From NCBI GenBank assembly GCA_002067555.1, contig MVQQ01000157.1, positions 1 to 23,721 on the forward strand: a DNA stretch of 23,721 bases, written 5' to 3'. The notes beneath the pieces are model-generated. The model saw only the letters and a list, made by a program, of their open reading frames with translations. It made no database searches and was not told the origin of the DNA. The translations under genes and the position numbers were made by a program. The DNA comes from Syntrophorhabdus sp. PtaB.Bin184. Its GTDB lineage: Bacteria; Desulfobacterota; Syntrophorhabdia; Syntrophorhabdales; Syntrophorhabdaceae. This document shows, piece after piece, positions 8,696-16,279 of this stretch (the stretch's first letter is position 1; every line of letters starts with the position of its first letter).

Positions 8696-8778
8696 CGTCA
8701 TTCCGGCGAAGGCCGGAATCCAGGAGAAATGTGGGGCTACAGATAATCCCTGGATCCCGGATCGAGTCCGGGATGACG
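8696..8778. repeat. Intergenic double-hairpin dispersed-repeat element
   Basis: The 151-bp gap 8642-8792 holds an 83-bp element with imperfect inverted ends, CGTCATTCCGG at the left and CCGGGATGACG at the right. Inside are two perfect 8-bp stems: ATTCCGGC/GCCGGAAT (8700-8707 with 8712-8719, loop GAAG) and ATCCCGGA/TCCGGGAT (8754-8761 with 8767-8774). Inner arms ATCCAGG (8718-8724) and CCTGGAT (8749-8755) can also pair. Elements with this look are scattered in intergenic regions of many proteobacterial genomes as REP/MITE-like repeats. Only one copy is in the window. It lies between the TIM-barrel and cytidylyltransferase genes. Confidence 0.8.
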
Positions 8779-8792
8779 ACTGGTGGCGCCGT

Positions 8793-9635
8793 TTAGCGCT
8801 GTGTCGATAATCCTAATCTATCCGACAACCATTGGAGTTGCGTCTTGAAAACCGCCACCCCCTCATCGTCGCGATAGGCCTGCATGATGAGAGGCCCGTC
8901 ATATCCCACCTCTCCCAGTAAGGCGAAGAAGGTGTCGAAATCTGTGTCCCCCGTCCCCAGCACCACCGACCCCCCGCCGCGCATGCGGTCCTTAATGTGG
9001 ACGTCGGTGATCCTTTTTCCATACGCCGCGAACTCCTCGCGCACGTCGTAACCGAGGGAGGCGCTGTTGCCCGTGTCGTAATTGACGGAGAACACATCCG
9101 ACCCCAGCCGTGTAAGGAGGTCCGCGAAGGGCCGCGGTGCCAGGTCGGTCTCGAGAGAAAACCGCACTCCATTGTCGGCCGCCAAACCCGCAAGGGGCAG
9201 GACCTTCCCGGCAAACCTCTCTATCTCCTCATCATCTTTCAGGGAAGACTGGTCGACGCAGGGTATCACGATGTCCCTCACACCGAGAAAACGTCCTGCG
9301 TTCTGAGTCAGCCGCCGCAGGACCTCGACGCTCCTCGCCGATACATCCGGGGAGGCGCTGCTCAATGGTGCCTCCATGAAATAGTCGGCGCATATGGAAA
9401 CGACACGCACCCCTGTTTCGTCGGAAAGGGCCTTGATCTCTCTCGCTCCCTCTTCCGACATGAGAGGGTTCATCTCGACATCGTTATGGTCCAGGATGAA
9501 CTCTATGAACTCGAGTCCAAGAGCTCTGGCAAGAGCAAACTCCTCCTGCCAGTATCCCAGGGGATGCGCCTGGTATCGCCCCATATATTTGGGCAACAGG
9601 CGCCCCTGCATGACGCCGATCCTGTAAGAATTCAT
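8793..9635 (-). CDS. Sugar phosphate isomerase/epimerase-like TIM barrel (xylose isomerase-like, AP endonuclease 2 family)
   Basis: A 280-residue TIM barrel of PF01261 type. The putative metal ligands are E162 (SLETD), D187 (NYDTGN) and H213 (DVHIKDR). The fourth position, often Glu in this family, appears to be Q252 (IMQAYRDDEG). Such proteins isomerise or epimerise sugars, or act as dehydratases on cyclitols. The ATG at 9635 lies four bases after the stop of the NeuB-like gene, with AAGGAA about 12 bases upstream. The position directly behind NeuB argues for a step supplying or altering the ulosonic acid precursor. Exact reaction unknown. Confidence 0.85.
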   Translation of the reverse strand: MNSYRIGVMQGRLLPKYMGRYQAHPLGYWQEEFALARALGLEFIEFILDHNDVEMNPLMSEEGAREIKALSDETGVRVVSICADYFMEAPLSSASPDVSARSVEVLRRLTQNAGRFLGVRDIVIPCVDQSSLKDDEEIERFAGKVLPLAGLAADNGVRFSLETDLAPRPFADLLTRLGSDVFSVNYDTGNSASLGYDVREEFAAYGKRITDVHIKDRMRGGGSVVLGTGDTDFDTFFALLGEVGYDGPLIMQAYRDDEGVAVFKTQLQWLSDRLGLSTQR

Positions 9636-9639
9636 TCTG

Positions 9640-10482
9640 CTAGTATTCCTTGTGGAAATGAGCCCTGAGCTTTTTGCTGATGGGGACTTCCTTCGCGAGG
9701 ACGCCGATCACACCATCGCCCATGGCCTTCTCTATCTTTCTGACGGCACCGACAAGGCTCTTCAAACCCATGGGCTCCACGGAGGCCGCCTGGTCGGAAC
9801 CATACATGGCCCTGTCGAGGGTCACGTGCCTCTCGAGAGAGGTTATGCCGAGCGCCGCGGCCGCGTATGATACCGCCAACCCGACCTCGTGTCCGCTGTA
9901 TCCGACATTGCACTTGTAGCGCTCCCTCAGGGTGTTGATGCAGTTGAGGTTCGCGTCCTCATCCTCCATGGGATACGTGGAGATGCAGTGCATGAGCTCG
10001 AAGGGGCACCCGGCGTTGCGGAATATCTCCACGGCACGGTCGATCTGTTCGAGTGTGCTCATCCCCGTCGAAATAAAGGTGTGCTTCTTCTCCGAAGCTG
10101 CCATCTCGAGAAGAGGTTCATAGGTCAACATGGCGGATGCTATCTTATTGTACTTGCAGTTGAACTGTCTGAGGAACTTCTGGCTCTCGAGATCCCAGGC
10201 CGAGGCGAACCACTCAATGCCCACCTCCCCGCAGAACCGGTCTATCTCCTTGTACTCCTCGTATCCAAACTCGAGTCCCTCTTTCTGCGCCCTCTGGGTC
10301 GCCCCCCAGGGACTCTCCCGGGGACTATCAAGCAATTCCTTCGAATACACAAGTTCGATGGTCCGCTTCTGGAATTTCACGGCGTCGCAACCGGCCTCCT
10401 TTGCGACCGTGATGAGGTCCTTTGCTATCCCGATATCACCGTTGTGGTTTATACCGATCTCGGCAATAATGAAAATTGACAC
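9640..10482 (-). CDS. NeuB-family PEP-condensing sugar-acid synthase, short form without SAF domain
   Basis: A 280-residue protein that starts with AEIGINHNGD (7-16) and has KFQKRTIELVY at 36-46, the N-terminal NeuB pattern. H198 (GYSGHE) and H219 (ERHVTLDR) correspond to the metal-binding histidines of sialic acid synthases. The family condenses PEP with an aldose or aldose phosphate to a 2-keto-3-deoxy acid. Well-studied NeuB, LegI and PseI proteins are about 340-350 residues with a C-terminal SAF (antifreeze-like) domain; this protein ends near residue 280 and lacks it. The start is GTG, following a strong AAGGAGG; an overlapping ATG two bases upstream is out of frame. It is 10 bp behind the HAD-SIS fusion. 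Confidence 0.9.
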   Translation of the reverse strand: MSIFIIAEIGINHNGDIGIAKDLITVAKEAGCDAVKFQKRTIELVYSKELLDSPRESPWGATQRAQKEGLEFGYEEYKEIDRFCGEVGIEWFASAWDLESQKFLRQFNCKYNKIASAMLTYEPLLEMAASEKKHTFISTGMSTLEQIDRAVEIFRNAGCPFELMHCISTYPMEDEDANLNCINTLRERYKCNVGYSGHEVGLAVSYAAAALGITSLERHVTLDRAMYGSDQAASVEPMGLKSLVGAVRKIEKAMGDGVIGVLAKEVPISKKLRAHFHKEY

Positions 10483-10492
10483 ATCCTCCTCC

Positions 10493-11575
10493 TTACCCGC
10501 ATAGATTTGTTTCTATAATTTCGCAGATTATATGCGCAATTGCAATATGAGCTTCCTGTATCCTCGGCGTCGAAGCCGATGGCACGGATATGCAATGGTC
10601 CGAAAGCCTCCTGACAAGGCACCCGTCATTGTTGCCCGTCATGCCTATCGTCGTGATGCCCATGGACCTTGCCGTCTGAAGCACCCTTGTTATGTTCTTT
10701 GAATTCCCGCTCGTCGATATCGCGAAGAGGACATCACCCTTGCGTCCGCGCGCTTCGAGCTGCCGGGAGAACACCTCGTCGAATGATGTGTCGTTCCCGA
10801 TGGCCGTCAGCGTCGATGTGTTTACGCTGAGAGCTTCCGCCGCCAGGGCCCGTCTCTTCAAGAGGAAACTGCTTACCATCTCCGTCGCTATATGCTGCGA
10901 GTCCGCCGCGCTGCCCCCGTTGCCGCAGAAGAAAAGGGTCCCTCCCTGTCGCAGGGATGCCGTGGCAACCTCTGCCACGACCGCAATGACTGCCAGACAA
11001 TCGTTGTCCCCGAGGAGCGCGTCCATCACTCTACCGTGCTCCTCCAGCCTTTCCCGGACGAGCCCCGCTGCCCCGGCAGCGACAGTCCCCTTCCCGACAG
11101 GGCCGCACGCTTTCGTGGGCCCGCCAAGTACATGGCCCGCGACCTCGCAGATGACACCGCAACCCCTTTGCGCGCCTGTCACCACAGTGGCGCACCTCTT
11201 CACCTCTTCCTCGGCATCGGAAGGGGCGAAACTCTGCTGAAGATACTCCAGCAACTCCATATCCTTCTTTGAATCGCCGACGAAACAGACCGAGGATTCG
11301 TCGAGGCCCTCCCTCTCGGACAGCTCCCTGAAGGAGGCAAGCTTGTCCTTCGTACCCGCGATGAAGTAGTCAGGAGAGAATCTCTTCTTCACGAAATCGG
11401 TGAACCTGTTGTTCTCGCCGGAGATGAAACCTATCTTGACCCCTCTCCGCTTGAGCTCAAAGATGGCATCGATGTCCTTGAAGGATATCCTTTTTGTCTC
11501 TTCACCATCGGGACCTATGTAGACCGCACCGTCCGTCAGGACCCCGTCTATATCAAGCAAGACTACCTGGATCAC
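10493..11575 (-). CDS. Bifunctional KdsC-like HAD phosphatase fused to a GmhA-like SIS sugar-phosphate isomerase
   Basis: A 360-residue two-domain protein. Residues 1-155 match the KdsC/KDN-9-phosphatase HAD type: DIDGVLTDG with D8 and D10, FISGEN (50-55), a lysine in GTKDK (74-78), and GDSKKD with D101 and D105. Residues about 175-360 form a SIS domain of the phosphoheptose isomerase (GmhA) type: FCGNGGSAADSQHIATEM (216-233), STSGNSKN (287-294) and QEAHIAIAH (340-348). E232 and H343 are the likely isomerase acid/base pair. So one polypeptide should isomerise a ketose phosphate and remove phosphate from the condensed product. The GTG start has AAGGAGGAG nearby. KdsC and SIS proteins are normally separate; a fusion beside NeuB suggests both act in one pathway. 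Confidence 0.9.
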   Translation of the reverse strand: MIQVVLLDIDGVLTDGAVYIGPDGEETKRISFKDIDAIFELKRRGVKIGFISGENNRFTDFVKKRFSPDYFIAGTKDKLASFRELSEREGLDESSVCFVGDSKKDMELLEYLQQSFAPSDAEEEVKRCATVVTGAQRGCGVICEVAGHVLGGPTKACGPVGKGTVAAGAAGLVRERLEEHGRVMDALLGDNDCLAVIAVVAEVATASLRQGGTLFFCGNGGSAADSQHIATEMVSSFLLKRRALAAEALSVNTSTLTAIGNDTSFDEVFSRQLEARGRKGDVLFAISTSGNSKNITRVLQTARSMGITTIGMTGNNDGCLVRRLSDHCISVPSASTPRIQEAHIAIAHIICEIIETNLCG

Positions 11576-11615
11576 GTATCGCTCCTCCTTCTCGTATGAG
11601 CCCAGCGCCCCATGC

Positions 11616-13538
11616 TCAATTCCACCATCGCCCGGACCTGTAGAAGTCGTCTGAGACGCCGTATTTTGTCTTGTACTCGACCACCGCGTGGTCTATGGAC
11701 GACTCCCGGTCCCTGCCGTTGGCCAGAGAGCCCATGAAGGTGTCGATGAAATCCCGGATCCTTTCCCTTCCGTTGACATCATCGTAATAGTTGATGATCT
11801 TCCTCCAGCGAGAAAAGTCACCCACCCCTATGTCACCGGAGGCAAACCTCGCGATGGCGTCCTCGAGCCCCTCGAGAGTCCGGAAGATGACCTGCTGGCC
11901 CTCCTCCCTGTAAATGGGGAAGCGCAGCCATCCCGTGCAATCCCAGCATACCACCCTGCAGCCGTGAAGGCCCGCGATGATGCCGGCGGAGTTTATGCCG
12001 TAGCACACCGACAGGTCGGACAGCTTCGCTGCGACAACAGGAGAATGCTGCCTGAAGTCAAAGACAACCATCCGTTTCTCCCCCATGAGGCCTTTCATCT
12101 TCTCAACTATTCTGTCGCCCAGTGGAAGCGAAGATATGTCCTCGAGACGATAGGCCTTGCTCTTGATAACCGCCCCCAGATCCCTGTTCTCCTCCATCAC
12201 GTGAAGAATGGACATGTAGAATGCCGAAAGGGTCTCGGGAGATTGACTCAGATTGTACGCTCCGTTGTCGTCAAAGACACTCATGACAAACCTGACCTCG
12301 GGGGAGAGATCAAGATGGGGCCTTACCGCGTGTGACGCCTCTCTTATCCAGAGGCCGGATGGCAGGATGTGCTCGACCGTGTTGCCCTTTCTCTCAAGGA
12401 GGTCATAGTGCGCCTCTCCCCAGGCAAAGAACACATGCTGCGGCGTCAGGTGGGAGGGATAAGCGTGGTTTATGTAATTGGACCAGTGAAGTCCCACCAT
12501 GATACCCCCCGCTTCCTTCACGGCCTGCGCCTCAGCCTCCTGCGCCCACGACGTCTCCTGGTGCTGGATGAGGATCCTGACATTGAAGGTCCTGAAGAGG
12601 CCGAGATATATCTGCCTCGTCACCATGAAATTCATTCTGAAGAAAAAGACCCACGCCGGCTGGGAAACACGAAACGATCCGAGGCAAGAGAAAAGAGCGC
12701 CGGCCATGTCCCTGAGCGATATCGATCCATGCCTGAATCCATGCAGGTCCACCCATTTGAACCCCATCGCTTCCAGGGAGTCTGTGGTTTCCTTCGTGAC
12801 GGGCGTATCCGGCCTATCGAGATAATAGACGATATCCCCGTCAAAATCCCACCTCGCCGTGCTCAGGAATTCCCGGAAATCCACCCACACGCCATGGTGA
12901 GGTTCATACTCGATCCACACCGAGTTCTTGCCCTGTCCGCCTTTTACGGTGCCCACGATCTCTTTTCGGAAAACCCCCGAGAGAAAAGCCCTCACCGAGA
13001 GATACACCGGTTTTGCCATCATGCGGAGCCACGCGGCACAGGGGAGGGACTGTTTCACCCTGATACCTTTTAAGGCATAATACCTTCTGAGAATGTGGTT
13101 CGCAAAATCTCCCTCGAGATGCAATTCGTTGAGGGATCCCCCTGTCTCGGAGATGCGCTTCAAGGCCATCGTGATGAATGTGACGTGGGAATCGAGATAC
13201 GATGACAGGTAGCTTTTTGTCATATTCCGGAACCACAGTGGCTCATCGGGTATCCTTTCCCGGCAAAAAAGCTCGACCGCCGCTGACAGGTCATCGGCCC
13301 TGTGGTAGTCCAGAGCGTATCCCTTCTCGTCCTTCAGATTGAGGGCCAGTCCGGCGGGCAAAAACCTTCCTCCCCATTCCGTTCCCTTCATCATTTCCAG
13401 CACTGCCCGCGCGTACCGCGAGACTCTGTGTTCGTCGAACCTCACCTCAAGGTCGGAAACCAAATACCTGGCGAGAAAGGCGGCGACGCCCGGCACCGTC
13501 AACCTCTCCACCCATGCTATTCTCCTCGGTCTATCCAA
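11616..13538 (-). CDS. Large GT-B-like putative glycan transferase of unrecognised family
   Basis: A 640-residue protein that I cannot place in a named family. Its architecture resembles capsule/teichoic GT-B transferases. There is a long helical N-terminal half, then ILIQHQETSWAQE (323-335), GIMVGLHWSNY (345-355) where relatives carry GLQHG, then FFAWGE and a VRFVMSVFDDNGAY strand-loop. A late SVCYGINSAGIIAGLHG segment looks like the donor-binding end of GT-B folds. No signal peptide or clear membrane helix is seen. The start is probably TTG at 13538, with TAGGA five bases upstream; a GTG at 13511 (residue 10) is possible. It is followed by the HAD-SIS gene after 40 bp. It probably transfers a sugar or sugar acid; this is inference from context and fold style. 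Confidence 0.72.
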   Translation of the reverse strand: MDRPRRIAWVERLTVPGVAAFLARYLVSDLEVRFDEHRVSRYARAVLEMMKGTEWGGRFLPAGLALNLKDEKGYALDYHRADDLSAAVELFCRERIPDEPLWFRNMTKSYLSSYLDSHVTFITMALKRISETGGSLNELHLEGDFANHILRRYYALKGIRVKQSLPCAAWLRMMAKPVYLSVRAFLSGVFRKEIVGTVKGGQGKNSVWIEYEPHHGVWVDFREFLSTARWDFDGDIVYYLDRPDTPVTKETTDSLEAMGFKWVDLHGFRHGSISLRDMAGALFSCLGSFRVSQPAWVFFFRMNFMVTRQIYLGLFRTFNVRILIQHQETSWAQEAEAQAVKEAGGIMVGLHWSNYINHAYPSHLTPQHVFFAWGEAHYDLLERKGNTVEHILPSGLWIREASHAVRPHLDLSPEVRFVMSVFDDNGAYNLSQSPETLSAFYMSILHVMEENRDLGAVIKSKAYRLEDISSLPLGDRIVEKMKGLMGEKRMVVFDFRQHSPVVAAKLSDLSVCYGINSAGIIAGLHGCRVVCWDCTGWLRFPIYREEGQQVIFRTLEGLEDAIARFASGDIGVGDFSRWRKIINYYDDVNGRERIRDFIDTFMGSLANGRDRESSIDHAVVEYKTKYGVSDDFYRSGRWWN

Positions 13539-13573
13539 TATATCCTACCCACAACCGGATAAGCGCCCTGGCC

Positions 13574-14434
13574 TCACTTTTCCGCCAGCGAGAAGCTTGC
13601 GATGATGGTGTCGCAGCATCCGATCGAGGCCAGCTGTTTCTCGTAGGCCGCGTGGAGCGAGTCGCTGTCGAGAAAGCTCCACGTCTTGTGACCCCCCGGT
13701 TTCCCTTTGGACAGCCAGTGAAGGTGGTTGGACAACGGATATCTCTGGACCTGTTTTATATAATTGGTCCTGAGCCCCGCCTTCTTCGCCACCTTCTCCA
13801 GCGTCGAGCCGGTGTAGAGGAAAAGGTGGGGGCTCCAGTATGTGAATCGAGAGAAGGCCTCATTCTCGTACAGAGTGAGGAGAGCGTCGCTCGCGTTCGG
13901 CACCTCGACGATCATGGAACCTCCCGGGGCAAGCCGTGTGGCAAGTTTTTCCAGCGTGTTCACCGGATCGGCTATGTGCTCGAGGACATGGAACAACGTT
14001 ATGATATCGAAGGTGTCCGTCACATCCTCCATGGAGGCATGCACGGTGAGCCCTCTTTCCCTGAAATAGGGTTGCAGCCGCTCTTCCAGCTCTATCCCCG
14101 CCACCCGGGACGCGGCCGCCCTGGCCTTCAGGAGAAAGCCGCCGTTGCCGCATCCAAAATCAAGGACCGACCTGTTCTCCATCAAGACCTTGAGGAACTC
14201 GAATCTCCTGTCGTCGTCCCACGCCGTCTCAACGGCCCAGGACCGTATATCCACCTCGCCGTCATGCATGCCGGAGGATTCATAGAATTTGTCATGGATA
14301 TGCTCGAATGACGAAAGGAATACCAGACCGCAGGACAGGCACTCGTACACCTCGAGGTCAGGGTTGTCCCGAACCTTCCCGGGCCTCTTCCCGAGCTCTT
14401 TACCACCACAAAGATAACAGGTTGTGTTCTTCAT
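13574..14434 (-). CDS. SAM-dependent methyltransferase with N-terminal zinc ribbon
   Basis: A 286-residue protein. C6-x2-C9 and C32-x2-C35 form a small zinc-ribbon-like knuckle, and the SAM motif VLDFGCGNGGFL lies at 90-101. FHVLEHIADPVNTL and LAPGGSMIVEVPN follow in the usual order. This layout (Cys4 ribbon plus Methyltransf_23) is common in sugar C- or O-methyltransferases and tailoring enzymes of glycan clusters. The ATG at 14434 has GAGGGAG just upstream and lies 24 bases behind the ABC exporter gene. It probably methylates a nucleotide-activated sugar or the growing glycan. It differs from the other two methyltransferases in having the ribbon. Confidence 0.88.
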   Translation of the reverse strand: MKNTTCYLCGGKELGKRPGKVRDNPDLEVYECLSCGLVFLSSFEHIHDKFYESSGMHDGEVDIRSWAVETAWDDDRRFEFLKVLMENRSVLDFGCGNGGFLLKARAAASRVAGIELEERLQPYFRERGLTVHASMEDVTDTFDIITLFHVLEHIADPVNTLEKLATRLAPGGSMIVEVPNASDALLTLYENEAFSRFTYWSPHLFLYTGSTLEKVAKKAGLRTNYIKQVQRYPLSNHLHWLSKGKPGGHKTWSFLDSDSLHAAYEKQLASIGCCDTIIASFSLAEK

Positions 14435-14458
14435 CTCCCTCGTCTCTCTTTCATTCGT

Positions 14459-16279
14459 TCACGGACTTCTCGCATCATCTTCGTTATTTCCTTCCGCCTT
14501 CCTCTCTCTTCCCGCGTCCGTGTCTATCAGGTGCATCCTGCTGAACGAACCGTTCTTGCTTATCAGTTCAGCGTGCGTCCCCTCCTCTATGACACGCCCC
14601 TCTTCCAGGACGTATATGTGGTCGGCGTTGATGATTGTCGAGAGTCGATGGGCCACGATGATGACCGTCGTGCTCTTCGCGATGTTCTCGATCGCGTGCT
14701 GTATGAGGCGCTCCGACTGGGTGTCGAGAGAACTGGTGGCCTCGTCGAGAATGAGGATGTCGGGCTTTCTGAGCACGGCCCTTGCCAGGGCTATCCTCTG
14801 GATCTGCCCTCCCGACAGCCGTACCCCCCTGTCCCCCACCATCGTTTCATACCCTTCGGGAAGGTCCCTGATGAACTCCGAGGCGTTGGCGATGTCGCAG
14901 GCCTCGACGATGTCGCTTTCCGTGGCGTCTTCCTTCGCCCACAGCAGGTTGTCTCGGATGGACATGTTGAAGAGGGTGCTCTCCTGGGGCACATACCCCA
15001 GACGATTCCTGTACGAGAGAATGTCAAACTCCCGAAGGGGAATGCCGTCTATGCTGATCGTCCCCTGCAGGGGCTGGTTGAATCCCATTATGATGTCTAT
15101 CAATGTGGACTTGCCGGAACCCGACCGCCCGACCACCGCTATCATTTTGCCCTTGCGGATGTCCATGTCCACATCCCGCAGGACGGCTTCGTCGTCCGAG
15201 TAGGCGAAGCTCACCTTTTCGAGACGTACGGCGCTGTTGAGGCCGGGAAAGGGTCTTGTTCCCGATGTCTGCCTCAATTCCACCGCGTTTCGCCTCAGTC
15301 CCGTCACCTGTTCGTAGCTGGGAAAGAAGTGATTCACGTATGTCCTCTGGGCCATGATGTTGCCGACGATGGGCAGGATGCGCATGAAAGAATAGAGGAC
15401 AGCGACGATCTCCGATAGGGTGTTCGCGAATGTCCTCCCCACGTACATCGTGATAACGAGGACCAGTATGCCGAAAGGGTAATACATCTGGGGTATCGCG
15501 TTCGTCAGCGTCTGTGACTTGATGGTGGCTCTGCTCAGCGCATCGAACGCCTTTGCCAGGGACGACTGGCTCTGCGCCTGCCTGCCGAAGCCGAGAATGA
15601 TCTTGGCTGAGCTGACGCTCTCCTGAACGACGGATATCATCTTGTTAGCCATCTTCGTGTTGATCTGCCCCAGTCTGTAGCCTACCTTCCCGAAGAAAAC
15701 GAAGGGCAGCATGAACACGATGGCGCATCCAAGGCTCACCATCGCGACCTTCCATGAGATATAGAAGGGCACGAGTATGAATATGCAGCACTGCAGGATG
15801 TAGGCGATATAGTTCGATATGACCTCGTAGGCCTCTCCCACGTTCGTGATCTCACGTGTGAAGGTGTTGAGAAGAATGCCCTGCTTGTTGCGGGCGAAGA
15901 AGGCCCACCTGGCATTGAAGAAGTCCTCGAAGGTGCCGATAAGGACGTTGCCCTGCAGTCTGTACCTGGTCTTTACGATGAAATACCGCGAAAATATGTA
16001 AAATATGCTTCTCACGAGCACGAGGAGCACGAAGATCGCGAGCACGCTCCCCAGGCTCGGGGATATGCCGGCATACTTCATGGCCTCGATGATGTATCGG
16101 GTCGAGGCGCTGACATTCTGCAGGTCGGGATTTACGAAGAGGTCCACGGCCGGGATGAGGGAAATTATCGACACAGCGTCGATCAACCCGCCGACGACGA
16201 GGCAGGAGATGTTCAGGACGATCAGAAGGGGATACTTCCTGAAGATAAAAAGAAAGAAGTCGAGCTGTTTGATATTCAT
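14459..16279 (-). CDS. Fused ABC exporter (MsbA/PglK-like half transporter)
   Basis: A 606-residue half transporter. Residues 1-310 are a six-helix exporter domain. The ATPase has Walker A GRSGSGKST (384-392), Q-loop in YVPQES (429-434), signature LSGGQ (488-492), Walker B ILILDEA (508-514) and the switch histidine in AHRLST (543-548), so it looks fully active. It should work as a homodimer in the inner membrane. Because the window has no recognisable Wzx flippase or Wzm/Wzt pair, this is the best candidate for flipping the lipid-linked glycan, as PglK does. Its ATG shares one base with the stop of the TIGR04372-like gene (TGATG), which implies translational coupling. Confidence 0.92.
   Translation of the reverse strand: MNIKQLDFFLFIFRKYPLLIVLNISCLVVGGLIDAVSIISLIPAVDLFVNPDLQNVSASTRYIIEAMKYAGISPSLGSVLAIFVLLVLVRSIFYIFSRYFIVKTRYRLQGNVLIGTFEDFFNARWAFFARNKQGILLNTFTREITNVGEAYEVISNYIAYILQCCIFILVPFYISWKVAMVSLGCAIVFMLPFVFFGKVGYRLGQINTKMANKMISVVQESVSSAKIILGFGRQAQSQSSLAKAFDALSRATIKSQTLTNAIPQMYYPFGILVLVITMYVGRTFANTLSEIVAVLYSFMRILPIVGNIMAQRTYVNHFFPSYEQVTGLRRNAVELRQTSGTRPFPGLNSAVRLEKVSFAYSDDEAVLRDVDMDIRKGKMIAVVGRSGSGKSTLIDIIMGFNQPLQGTISIDGIPLREFDILSYRNRLGYVPQESTLFNMSIRDNLLWAKEDATESDIVEACDIANASEFIRDLPEGYETMVGDRGVRLSGGQIQRIALARAVLRKPDILILDEATSSLDTQSERLIQHAIENIAKSTTVIIVAHRLSTIINADHIYVLEEGRVIEEGTHAELISKNGSFSRMHLIDTDAGRERKAEGNNEDDARSP

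Noticed and set aside
8696..8778. Intrinsic terminator or CRISPR repeat at the double hairpin
   Set aside because: No T-run follows either stem on either strand, and there is no repeat-spacer periodicity; it looks like a dispersed repeat.
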